The notes beneath the pieces are model-generated. The model made no database searches. It was not told the DNA's origin and saw nothing but the letters and a program-made list of their open reading frames with translations. A stretch of 64,000 bases of DNA from Ciona intestinalis (Eukaryota > Chordata > Ascidiacea > Phlebobranchia > Cionidae). Numbering within the stretch: position 1 is the first letter of the stretch; every line of letters starts with the position of its first letter. This document shows, in pieces, positions 1 to 11,848 of this stretch. The DNA is taken from the NCBI RefSeq assembly GCF_000224145.3, contig NC_020173.2, positions 997,674-1,061,673 on the forward strand. Reading direction: 5' to 3'. The position numbers were made by a program, and so were the translations under genes.

Positions 1-3000
1 CCCCATAAACGCCTAAGTGCAACTATCTCAACCATGTAAGGAGAAAGGGGCAGAAAATAGACAAACACGGCGACGTTATTTTGTCTCAAAATAAATTAAC
101 ATTTCTGCGACTTCCGTTCCAAAACTCACGCCTTACCGCGGTTGTTTAGATGTGTTAGCATCGTACGGCTCGTTCTTTTTTCGACTCCTTGAGGAATCTC
201 GGCTCCTCGGAGCAGATTGTCTTCCTTCCTCCTCTCTTCCACGCACAGGTGCGTTAACATATTCGTTTTTAGGGTTGGGAAGTGTTTTAGATGTTCCGTT
301 GGCTTGTAATCCTTGCTGCTGGTCTTTCCTATTAAGGTTTGCAAAATAATATCATAAACACACTCAGAAATAAATCATTTTATAAAAAAGATTAAATATT
401 ATGGTTAAAAAAAGATTAAGAAATGTTCAATGTTGGGTGTAATATAATTTGCGACCATTCTCTTACTTTTTGCTTTTGAAGCAAACTACAGTTCTCCTGT
501 TACTGTCATCGCCAATGCTGAAACTCGTCAACTTGGGAAAGACCTCAGTTACTTTGTGAATGAGATACCGCTGGAAACCTCCCAGGGGATGGAACATCAA
601 CGCCCTGAAACAAAAATGTCGGTTCAACGAGTGCAATAGCCCGATTTTGGCAGCGATCAAACGCTGTGTTTCATATATTGTTGTGCACAGTGCGCAGGCG
701 AAGAGGTCGCGCGGGAATTTCCGCAACCGCAACTTTACTTGCTTATTTAGGATTCCTTGTTTCTTTTATTAAGTTAGAAGGAAAACAGTACGCGCACCCC
801 ATGTCACGTTAACAGGGCAATGTACACCAGCTCCTGTGGTGGTGACCGCCTTGTTGTAAATAAAATTCGCCTCAAATCGAGTTTGTAAGCGCTAAAGGGT
901 CGACCTTAAACTACCAAGTATCGTTTTGGATTGACAAGTTGGTTAAGTGAAGTGTTTTCGGCGGTAAGGAGCGCTGAAGGGTCGGTTCGGTCTTAAATAG
1001 GAACAGAACAATCGGAAGGTAAGGTATGGAGTGTTGTAGAGCTACGAAACTTCACCAACGACTAGGCTTCATTCTGTGCGAAGCCCGTTGCGGAAACAAA
1101 GCGCTGCGATCGAATTACCATCTCGCTTGCTGGGCACAAAGACTACGTGATGGTGGTTCAAACAGACCCGAGGCATGCACGCTGGGCAGACAAATAAAAT
1201 CTTAAGAAAATACACGAGCTACTTTGGGAGGGGGCCGTGACGTGAAATTTGTCTGGGAAAAGAAAATAAATGCGCGTTTTTCACACCGGCACACCGTATA
1301 CCATTTATTAGCTGAATTCTGACCTTTCAAGTTTGAATATGGTATTTGGTAAATGAAACCTATAGGTAGGCAATTCCAAATTGCATCTGTCTTAGAGTAC
1401 TTACAGCTTAGCAGCACTGAAATGTAATTGGGGATCCCGATTGCTCAATCGAAATCAAATTGACATTGATCCTAAGAATCAAACACTCTCGCGGCATTTT
1501 ATTTCCATGGTGGCAATACATGACAGTAAAAGCGACTTATTTCTGAATTAACTACTTTTTTTAAGGTTTTCTTTTATAAATTAGATTTAAAAATTGTCAT
1601 TCTTTGATAAATTGTGTTTAAGTTGTGTGTTGACTACATTTTGGAAAAATCCAAGTCCATGGTTTTATCTTTTAAAGATCATACTCCAAATATAACATAA
1701 AAAGAACATTCCAGTGACGAATATAAACCTGTAAGCCAGTTTAATACCATTGTACGATTGTACAATAACATCACCGATAGCGTGAATTTCACAATGTAAC
1801 GGTGGAAACATTGTCTTATTTCGTGTCAATTGAAGACATATCAAGCTATAAATATAAATATACAAAGAAATAAAGTATGCCTTTCACCGAACTAAAAGTG
1901 CAAAGTCACAAAGCTACGGTGACATTTCTGATAAGGTGAATAACTCCACAATGTCAATGTGAAATCATTGTCTTATTTCGTTTCAATTGTAGACACATCA
2001 AACCAGAAATACATAAATAGAAAGTCTACAACGTAATTCGCCGCACACAGCGTCGTGAATTTTTCAAAGGTAAATTATTCTCTGTTTTGACGGAGTAGGT
2101 ATAGAGGTTCATACACTGCGTCAGTTCGCGCATTGTATTGAGCATAGTCGCGGTTTTGCTCAAAGATAGACGAGCAAAATTACCAGTTGCTATACCTGAT
2201 TGTACGGCTGAAAAGAAATCATGCGGAAGGGAGGCTTTAACGCTTCGTAACCGTTTATTGCTTGCCTATAACAAAGCAAGCATTTCATAATGTTCATGGT
2301 TAGATTGCAGATAAAATTAGATTAAAAAAATCCCGGTATGTGATATCTTATATAAAACTTTTAAAAATGCAGAGGTTTTTAATGTTTTTATGAAGGTTTG
2401 CTCTTGCCTGTTGTAAAAGAAAATTACAATGGGACGATTAAAATACATATCTACACAGACCTAAAAGAGCAGAAAAGGTTTATAAATACAGTTTTATTCT
2501 TAACAATAAACAAAGTTAGGATAAGAATTTGATTTCAACGAATCGTGAACTAAACCACATGGATACACGGCGCACAAACGAGGAAAAACACACCAAGAAA
2601 ATTAAATATTAGGTTACGTTGGCTATTTTGGGACGAAAATTCCGTAGAAAATTAAACAGTCACGAAGTTACTACCACGTACAACTTAATCTGCACCACTA
2701 TGTGAGACGATACGCACGATTAATAATTATGTTTTCACTGAAATATGCTCACTGGCGTAATTATGCACATTCCACATACGATAATAACTTTCTAATAACT
2801 TAATTTGCAGTAATGGCTGTATATGTTTATTGTTTGAATATAAAATAAATAGAGGCAATTGGTGCGAAAAAGTAATGAAAAGTGGTGTTCGGTAATTGAG
2901 ACGAAGTTGTTGTCGTAGCTCGTTTAATACAAGAGCTAACAGCGCAGGCAAATGAAATATCGAGTCCTTTCGTATTCTGGGCATGAGAGTTGAATCAATA

Positions 3001-6000
3001 GCAAGAAGCGGGCGCAGGAAAGGGGCGCCTGTAATGCAATTTCCCTAGGAAATAATGCGGTGAATTTAATCAGAAAACTTCCATCGATTGTCAAACTCGC
3101 AGTCGAGTAGAGTTGTGGCGCGCGAGTGTGCGCTTAAATCCACCCTTCTGTCGATTACGTGTACGACGGATGAGTCCGTAAGGCCCAACTTCGATTTGGG
3201 AAACGACCCAGCCGTTCGCGCGTGTGTGAGAACCGCCTAAACTCTATTTTTGGTTACGATTCTATAGTCAGACATAGATAAACAGTAATGTTTTAGCCAC
3301 TTGTCTGGGTCTCTGGGAGATATGGCCAATACACGTTCGTCTCTCAAATTTGCCTTATTCATGGCTACCAGCTAAACCAACGATATATCGGGTACTTTTG
3401 GTTTGTAGGTAGGAGGAATATGGTTTCTATAATCTATAATGGTATCCTGATAATGCTCGGCAATGATATGGGTCACTAGGTTATTTTCGGCGGTGGTTTA
3501 CAATAGACTCTGCTTTACAGGAAAAGGCACGCCCGTCGCATGTAATAAGCGTCATGACGAGGAATTTTACGCTTGCATTCTTTCGTTCATTAATATTTCA
3601 TTGTTGATCATATGCAGCGGTGGAGGCGTTGATGTGTTCTGACTGATAATGCGCCTGTCGTCGCTCGTAGAACGCCATGTAGTGTCCGGGTCATCCCACA
3701 GTGATGATGTCATATCAACCGAACCAGCAAGTACGTACTGTGTGCGGGGGTGTCTCCGCATGTCCAGTTTAAACCGGAACAAACCATAGCTCACAGCTAC
3801 TATGCGCGTTTAAAAACAACCAATTTTACTTCACACCCAGATGCGCTTGAGGTAAACAAGAAACGGGCATGAAAGAAAGACGCATGGCATTAAAGTCACT
3901 GCATATCGGTTTAGAGGGCACGCAACGTGACCTACGATTTCGAAAACAAGGTTTATCTTAACTTCTGTTTGTAGAAGTGACGTATACCTTCGATCACGTG
4001 TGTTTTATAGAAGTGCTACGTCACGCCGGTGTCATAAATCAAACGTCAGATGAGGGAGTGACGTGGTGAGAATGTAGCAAAACATGTTCGATAAGAAGCG
4101 GCTTAACCGCCGACATGTGACGTTGGATTCCGAGACATACAAGGCTGGCAATTCAATAGAAATCCAGATATCTGTAATCCGCGATAGCAAAACGCCAGCA
4201 AATGCCAAGTTGCCGCAAAGGCGTCTGACAAAAATTCGCGATAAAATTTTGACTGGGACGGTTTGGGGGAGTGAGTCACTATCGAAATGCCCAAGTGTAT
4301 TATCGACTTCAGTCCGACTAATTATGATTCCTCTAGAGCTGAGACATACCCGCAGGCGCGCACTGGGCTGAGATATTATTCGGTGACTTTGTTGGTGGCA
4401 GTGGAGGAAGCGGAACCCGTGAATCGGTCGTTTCTCGGGTGTGAAACGTGCCGTTAATGTACAAAAGCGACGAGGGTGGAGATTAGGCCACGCGCGTAGG
4501 CCGATGAAATAAATAATTCAAATGAACGCCCTCCTTCCTATACACCGTCATCGCGGGGTCAGGGGTGGGAAAACGTCGCTGTCTGGAGCAGAACATTCCT
4601 TCACAGAATGGTTCCGGGTAGAAATTCGGTAACCACGTTGTGTTGTAGACATCCGAAGTGTTGTTATTGTGTGAGACCCTTGGTGTGTGTAGCCCAATGA
4701 CGCCTTTTGATTAGCTCTACGAAGCGAGCGAATAACAGTCGCAGCAAAACCTGAAACGCATGTTTTATTCAAATTAAAAACGCGCGGCCGCGAAGCAGCA
4801 AGCAAAGCGTTTGCGAGCGGCCACCGCAAATTGTACAAGAAAATCGATTTCGGCTGAGCAAACCTAAAAGTTAAACGCGCTTGAAATGTCTTTTCGCGGT
4901 ACAACAAGTCGATACAGAAGTAGCTTTTAAGTGACGCACAGTGTGATAATGATTCGTTAGTAACACCAAAGCAAAGTCTGGGGCGTTGAGATAATGAGTT
5001 TTAAACGATACCGTAAGCGTTTTTTCCCACCATGAACCAATCAAAGATTAAAAGTCATTTTATGGGCTTTTTAAGCAAAGGTATTTGCCATGTAAATAGC
5101 CACAAAGATATTGCTTCTTTGATCAATAGTGCCCATTCAAAAGGTCCATACCAGTAGTATGGAAAATGAGAAACAGCACACGGAATGGGAATAACAACAA
5201 GCTTTGTACACGGTTATCCGCTAATCACGTAAACTGTGGCCTAGTTTAATTGTAGTTTAAATCGCCAGCATTGCTCCGGGCCATAACGCGATCATGATAT
5301 TGGCCGGTGTTATCAATCCTGTATGTCTGCACGTCACTGCAAAACAAACAGCACCGTTTCGCTCCATATAACGACGAATGGGAGCGAGTGGCGATAAACG
5401 GCTTTATGCACCAGTGGCGCATAAATGGTATAATCCCAAGTTTTAAACACTTGACAGAAGATCTCACTGGCCTTCGGTCTTTGTACGATTTTTTTCAATG
5501 AGCGACGTTGTTTGTTGTCCAAAAACTTAAGCTGCTTTGGCGACCTGTGACCGCGATTTTGACGGCGAAAAAAAGTTGACAGGATTAGGCGCGAAACGAT
5601 GTAGCCTACTTTGCGGAGCTTTTACGTCGGGGGTTAAGTCGTCACACGCTTTGTTATGGGAAGTTACGCTACGGGTCATGCGGGTACGACGCAGCAGGCG
5701 GTAAATGACCATTTTATTAGTTTTGTAAAAGCTTTCTTTGTATGCCCACCATGAGTTGACGAAAGCAAGTGAAAGGGCTGAGACTGATCCCCTAATAACG
5801 GCGAGGAATGTATTAAATCACGAGACCCGCATTTTCAGTAAGTTTAATGAACACAATAACGACGACCACTGTTGCTGCGTTGATCTTTGGTAAGAATAAG
5901 TCGCATTTTCAACTAGTTGGGCGAATCAGAGCCTGAAATCAAGCTGTCAAATCGGATTTGATATCCTAGGGAGATTTGCGCAAGGGAAATTTTAATTTCG

Positions 6001-9000
6001 TGAAAGCGGTCGGTTGTGCCGTGGAGAATACGAAGTTAATCGACAATCCATTACCGCGATGCTTGCAAGGCGGGGTCGTGTATTTAAACAAGGGTGCTGT
6101 TGCTAACATGGCATTGCAGCGCAGTGCACTTGGCTTTTGGTCGCGTCAGCGTAAATGGCGCAATAAATATTAATTTAATCTGATCAAGCCGCGGCCGATG
6201 CAGGCAGCGCTATTCAATCAAATTGAGTGTGCACAAAGTGGCCGACGAAATTGACCCTCGAGGATCTTTGGGGTCGATGAAGCAACGCAGTCAATCGTTA
6301 GCATGAAGAAGTTTAATTAATTTGACCGTTAATCAATCTGCCTATCTCGATAGGACGCAATCTTTCCTCATTTAAATCAATCAGGTGGAATCGCGTTGAG
6401 AAACCTGGGGTCACGGGGCGCAAAAGTTCGACAGTTCTTAAGCAACAAAATCATGAACATCCTGGTTGCGGTCGCTTATTTGCCTCATAAAACTTGCGTA
6501 CGTGAAGTCACGGGGAAGTAAGTATAGTTGGATACAAGGGTCGTATAACAATTACCGACGGCAAACGTGGAGGAACTGAAATCGAGTAAAGTGTGCGTAA
6601 CATAGTTTCGCTTAGTCTGGGTTGACGACACTGGTACAGGTGAATCGCGGCGAATTGGGTCAAGTAAAGCAAACACAGACTGTCGAGACCGACGATTGGC
6701 CATGTTTGCGAAAAGATCGTGCTCGGATTGGCCGCAGTGTCGTCGGATGACGCACTTCGGTTGATTTATTACGGATAGTCTTCGGCGGATTTCGCTTGGG
6801 GCGTTGCCGGCGACGGATGAAGCTGTGATCACGTTCATCTTAATACTGCTCAACTGCCGTGTGTTGTGACGCCAATCCTGTATTAGTTGCACCGTAATTG
6901 CTCCTCCAATCTACTCCTTTTAACCGCGGAAAGCGTTTATGGTCAAAGAAACAGCGCAAATAGGCAAAGTCGGTTGTGATAGCAAAACTACAAATAAGCA
7001 AATCTCGGATAAACGACAAACAAAAACATAGTTGGGTCACTGAGTTTTGACCTTGGACAAGATAACACTTTTACTAAACATTGCTTAGCTGACAAGATAG
7101 TTGGTTTATTATGTACACATCATATAATTGCCTCGTTCAACCAAAGGCACACACAAATGTGTTTAGCCAATTACTCCAATCCAGCCGTTGGAAACCACAG
7201 CAAACATGCTCCTTGGGACGATACATATTTTTCATGGGCGAGGCAAGTAAACAGCGCTGGTTACAGAAAGAGTTATGTGCCTGGATGGTCATTTACGATT
7301 GCGCTGGAAATTTGGTTTTATTTCTACGTTTGATGCGCTAGTCTTTCGTTGCTATGAAACTACTGTGCAAACGAATGGTTTTACCTAAAAGCGTTAAATC
7401 AAAAACGCTTTGGTTAACAGTAAACGTTATATAACGTAAATTGGCTTGGGCTCCAGACCAGAAGTCGGGGCGAACTGTAACACGTTTAAGGTGAATATAT
7501 AGCGCATAATATGAGTTTAATTTGACCGGGCATTGTTACGAAGTGGGACGGACATTCTGTATCGATTATATTTTCATTCACGACTCTCACGAGTTATACC
7601 TCACGTTGCAATATCGACAAATGTATCGGTCGGTCAGTCACTACACTACACCAATCTGTTGGGCATGTTGTTACTGTACAAAGCGTCTGCGGTGACGTCA
7701 AAATTTCGCTTTTTAAGCCAGAGAAATCGCCTTTGCTGACGTAGACGAGGAAGTTTGACGAAGAAGTGTGAATTTCGGGTGGGGCACGATAAGGCAAATC
7801 CATTAGATAGCTTACTCCCGCGGTGACAGCCTGCCTGCCTATCACTGTCAAGTCACAAAATATTACGATAAGACACATGACGGGCCGTTATAACGATTCT
7901 AATGCCTCATGAATCGAATTCGAACTGTTTCAAATTGAATAAACTGCCAAGTGCTCAAGTGGGAAATGTAAAATTGAGATTTGGGTGAAAATGATCAATA
8001 AATGAACTTTTGTTGACCAGGATGAAATGGTAACTAGGTTAATTGCTTGCATAACTACCAAATGATAATTGAACAGCACAAGGAAAGTGGGCCCTTCTCT
8101 ACCTAAGGAATTGTTTAACAGGTCAAACATTATTGCTGTTATCACTGCACACAGCTAACACAAGCTTGGGATGTTAAAATCAGATGCAAATCTTTCAGCG
8201 GAACAACCTTTAACTATGGTATGGACATACCGGTGAATAGAAAATTGGTTACCGGCATAAAGATCAGGGGAAAGTGAATCAGAATAACTTCCCAAATACA
8301 TAGTCTGATTTACATTAAAATGCAATCCTTAAAAAACAAGAAGTCAACATTTTCACAAAATAATGAAAGGGTTTGTGCAAACCATAAATACTAAATTTTA
8401 AACAATTTGACCCTTCATTCTAGATTTTAGTACCACATTTTAATAAGCAACTTCTCAAATTGTTATAAAAATGTTAAGTTCCTTTTTATAGCAAAGTCAA
8501 AGTGTCAAACCTAACTAGTGATCCAAATAGAGTGAGATTTTAACAATTGCACTGCAGCACTTTGTCACTATAAACTCAGCAGTATACAGCAATTAGACTT
8601 TGTTTAAAGAGCAGCAATTAGAATACTGACCCGGTTAAATAGTCACTGGGAAAATTTAGTGCATTGTAACTGACACAACAACACACTCTAAAACTATAAA
8701 CAAAAAATTAGGAAAATGACCAACTGCTGTAAGACTTACTAGTGCATTCTAGGTGTTATTTTTTAAATTATAAACTTACCCAAAGGAGAATTAGTAGATT
8801 ATGTCTTTTGTAATACTTTGTTGTTATATATAATAATAATTAATATATATATATACAATATACATGTATATATACAAACTTTGGCATTAAACCTATTAAC
8901 CATATTTGAAATGCTCACATTTTGGAATAAATTCCTAGTCACAATTAGTAGTTTAGCAATACAAACATTCTTTTCATCCTATCAGTATCGCGGACCGTAA

Positions 9001-9790
9001 TTGTTTTTAATCGGTAAAACAAGATTACAACAAAGTAAGGTATTTTTTTGATCAACGCTGTACAAACAATAGGAACATGTTTTGGATATGAAGATTCTTT
9101 GTAATAATTACAGCTAAAATTTCACCCTTTCAGTATATTGCTACCCAACGCCGAACAAGACAATGTAGTAGCATGGATGAGTGGAAAGGAATTGAATACA
9201 ACTCATCATGGCTTGACTAAGCTAATTCAATCGGAACAAACCGTTTAAGCTTGACCTCTAGTGTTTGCTGCAAACTTTGTGCCAAAGATTATTTTTATGA
9301 TTTAAAGGGATGTCGGAAATTTAAATATATATTTCAGAAATTTAGGAAGATAAAAACAACCTAAAAGTTGTGAAACTTATGTGATACATAAAAATGGTAC
9401 ATAGACAATCTAATATCCTATAAATTAAGTTAAAATCTGTAACAGATTTGCTCATTTCATTTTGCTCTATGTCAACTAATGAAAACCACTATATACACGT
9501 TAAACTTAAGAATACATTCTAAAAAATATTTGAATGTTACCACACCCAACCCAACTTTAAACAAACTGGAGAAGGTTATCCAACTGTTTAGGCAAACGAA
9601 TGCTTTTACAGCCAACCAATATTCCTTGAAAAATTTCTAAAACTGCGATTTTCAAGTATTATATGCCATGTTCAAAGATAGGGAAGATAAAACTGCATAT
9701 TGCACAGTGCGTGTTCGTAGAACGTGATAAAACACTTCCAATGACTGCACAGTCATGCACCACAGACCACAGCAATAAACCATGCCTTAC
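1..9790. other. Long stretch without a supportable gene
   Basis: No open frame here shows a recognisable domain, convincing splice sites or homology to anything else in the window. The first roughly 8 kb look richer in CpG and GC than the rest, and none of the miniature elements that crowd 13-48 kb were recognised. 8700-9780 becomes AT-rich, with a TA-rich run at about 8825-8880. If the minus-strand exon at 9791-9912 is real, this stretch is its downstream side and may be a large first intron or regulatory DNA. That last point is inference. Confidence 0.6.
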
Positions 9791-9912
9791 CGATCTTTCG
9801 GTGCTTGATATTGGAACTGTTCAAGCTCGCTAAGCAATGTAGATACAAACTGACGATCAGCAGGGCTCAGGTAACGGCCACCGGTGTCTAAGAGATTTTC
9901 TATACGATCCAT
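9791..9912 (-). CDS. Orphan first coding exon of an unidentified gene
   Basis: Reading the minus strand, an ATG at 9912 opens 40 codons and then meets a good donor (CG|GTAAGG) at 9791. The peptide starts MDRIENLLDTGGRYLSPADR and continues as a charged, glutamine-rich helix ending APKDR. Codon quality is better than the surrounding AT-rich DNA and there is a clean ATG-to-donor structure, which suggests a real first exon. I do not recognise the family. The following exons should lie at lower coordinates, but I could not find one in 1-9780, so the intron may run out of the window. A chance open frame of 122 nt cannot be excluded. Confidence 0.45.
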
Positions 9913-11745
9913 TATGTAGTTTAATCTTTGTTCTTCAATTCAAGTTAGTGCCATATTCAGTAAAGAGTTAACCCTTCTCCATTTTACTTAAACCTGTAAA
10001 TGTAATTCTTTATTAAACAATTCTCCACAAGTACACATATGTATATATACATATATATTCCTCTTTTGCAATCTACAACATAGTCAATTCTACATGGCAA
10101 GTAAAAATTGCGAGTAACCTAAAATTTAATTCATTTATAATAACGCTCATTTATAATAATTGAAAGTAAGTCATACTATCTTAGCAGAACTAAAAGCCCA
10201 AAGTTTTCAGTTTAACACGATTGTGTCTTCGGATGTATTCACAGTAAACAGTGAATAATTCACTATGCATAACATATTGGGAAAATAATACAAATTTAAA
10301 ATAGGGCAGAATAATAGACAAGTAGAGCAACATTGTTTATCTGTATTGCTGCCTTTACCATTCAAATTTAAAAAATCTGGATTATGAGCCATTTTATAAA
10401 ATGCTGACTCTGTTATTACCCTAATACTAATAAACATTCTGCACGTTAGCCATTTAATAAAAAAAAAACTGATAAAACAGTTGCTTTTATCCAACTTTGT
10501 TTATGTAACTAATAAATCTGATTTTTTGTAGAGCATAAATGAATAAAAACCTGTTAATTTAAACCTAATCTCGACTGTTTACCAAAACAACATATTAGTA
10601 ACCTTAAATCAGAAACTTGTCACAGAACAGCTGATGTCAATTTAAATGTTAAAACTGACAACCAAGGTCCATAAAACTACACTGGACTTTGCTCGTTAGA
10701 AATCAGGGCATGATGTAACCGTCAGCAACTATAATGGTGTGATCTGCCAATATTATATAACTAACTACATAAATAGTAACCTGGAAGCTACCTTACAGTA
10801 ACTTACTCCATAAATAGAAACATGATCACTTAAGAAGGCAAATACACTTGTTAAATACATCATTTTATTTCAAACAAACATACTGCTCTTAACTAAGCTC
10901 TTCCGTAATGACTGGAAAGAAACTAAAACTTTGTGCAAGCGATTTGTGCAAATACGTCTATCGGCTCGTTGCTGACACCAGCTGACAGCTATTCGATCCA
11001 AACCACAGAAATAAAAAAGAATAGAAGGCGCATCTCTAATGTCGGCAAAGGAGAGAGCACGATACATTGTCTCTCTTTCGCGGGTCGTTCCCGTTTACTA
11101 TTGTAGTCAATGGAGTCGATGACGTTTTGTGTAATTTTTCTTCGTTTTTTGACTTAATTTAAAGTTATTGTGTAAAAAAACTCTTTTCTAATATATATAT
11201 ATTTCTAAAAAACCGTTTGTTTGAAATTTTTAATTAATTTTTTTAAATAATTAAATTTCCTAAACAAGTGGTAAACTGTAAGCGTTAACGTACCAAATAA
11301 CTAAACTAGCCTAACAAACTTGAATAGTTGGTGTAGTTTTTAAAATAAACAGCTAAAACCTTCCAAAAATGCTATGCGCCTATCTTTTACAATGGAGACG
11401 AAGGGAAATGGGGACGGAGTTGGCGGTCACGTGAATAGAAAAAAGAATATATCACGGTTTTGAGCAGTTGCGCGTTCTACTCTTTTTTATTTCTGTGATC
11501 CAAACATAGAAAACGGTCTTTCGACTGATATTCTCAACACACACACAGTTTGTTCACCAGTAGACCGGGGTCATTTCTTTTGATTTACATATTTAATATT
11601 AACTACAAACCACCACAAAAACAGATTGGTCTGACTTTATCGTAATTAAGCGGCGATTCAATGAACGAATGACAAATTTTACCCTATGGTCAGGAACCTT
11701 GGTCAAAACAACAAACACAAAATTCTGCTTTTTTTCAGAAGTATG
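9913..11745. other. Intergenic, AT-rich, no gene seen
   Basis: No exon with a supported reading frame was found. It lies between the orphan exon and the 3' end of the TRPC array, and holds an imperfect inverted repeat described separately. Confidence 0.5.
10990..11510. repeat. Imperfect inverted repeat, arms about 40 bp
   Basis: The stretch at about 10995-11035 (ACAGAAATAAAAAAGAATAG core) recurs in reverse complement at about 11467-11508 with a few mismatches; both arms end in GCGC-containing sequence. It may be the ends of an old mobile element or a palindromic regulatory region. I see no coding sequence between the arms. Confidence 0.4.
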
Positions 11746-11751
11746 TTTATT
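11746..11751 (-). terminator. Poly(A) signal of TRPC copy 1
   Basis: AATAAA on the minus strand about 100 nt beyond the TGA stop of the first TRPC gene. Confidence 0.5.
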
Positions 11752-11848
11752 CTATACAAACAACACTATACTACAGAACATTATAGATAGGAGTAATTCA
11801 CGTGCAGGTTATAGCAGTTGATTTAAATACATATGCAAACTTGTTCCT

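Noticed and set aside
3160-3215. Hammerhead-ribozyme-like string (GGATGAGTCCGTAAGG, then GGGAAACGACC) with two small hairpins
   Set aside because: The CUGANGA core reads CGGATGA, the second core strand does not follow a closed stem II, and the sequence after the GAAAC does not pair with the sequence before the GTC. It cannot form a hammerhead fold as written.
4084-4371. 95-codon open frame on the plus strand
   Set aside because: No domain, no splice partners and a composition like the surrounding CpG-rich DNA. Likely chance.
6485-6892. 135-codon open frame on the minus strand
   Set aside because: Arg/Ser-rich with no recognisable motif; CpG-rich DNA gives few stops by chance. Not supportable as a gene.
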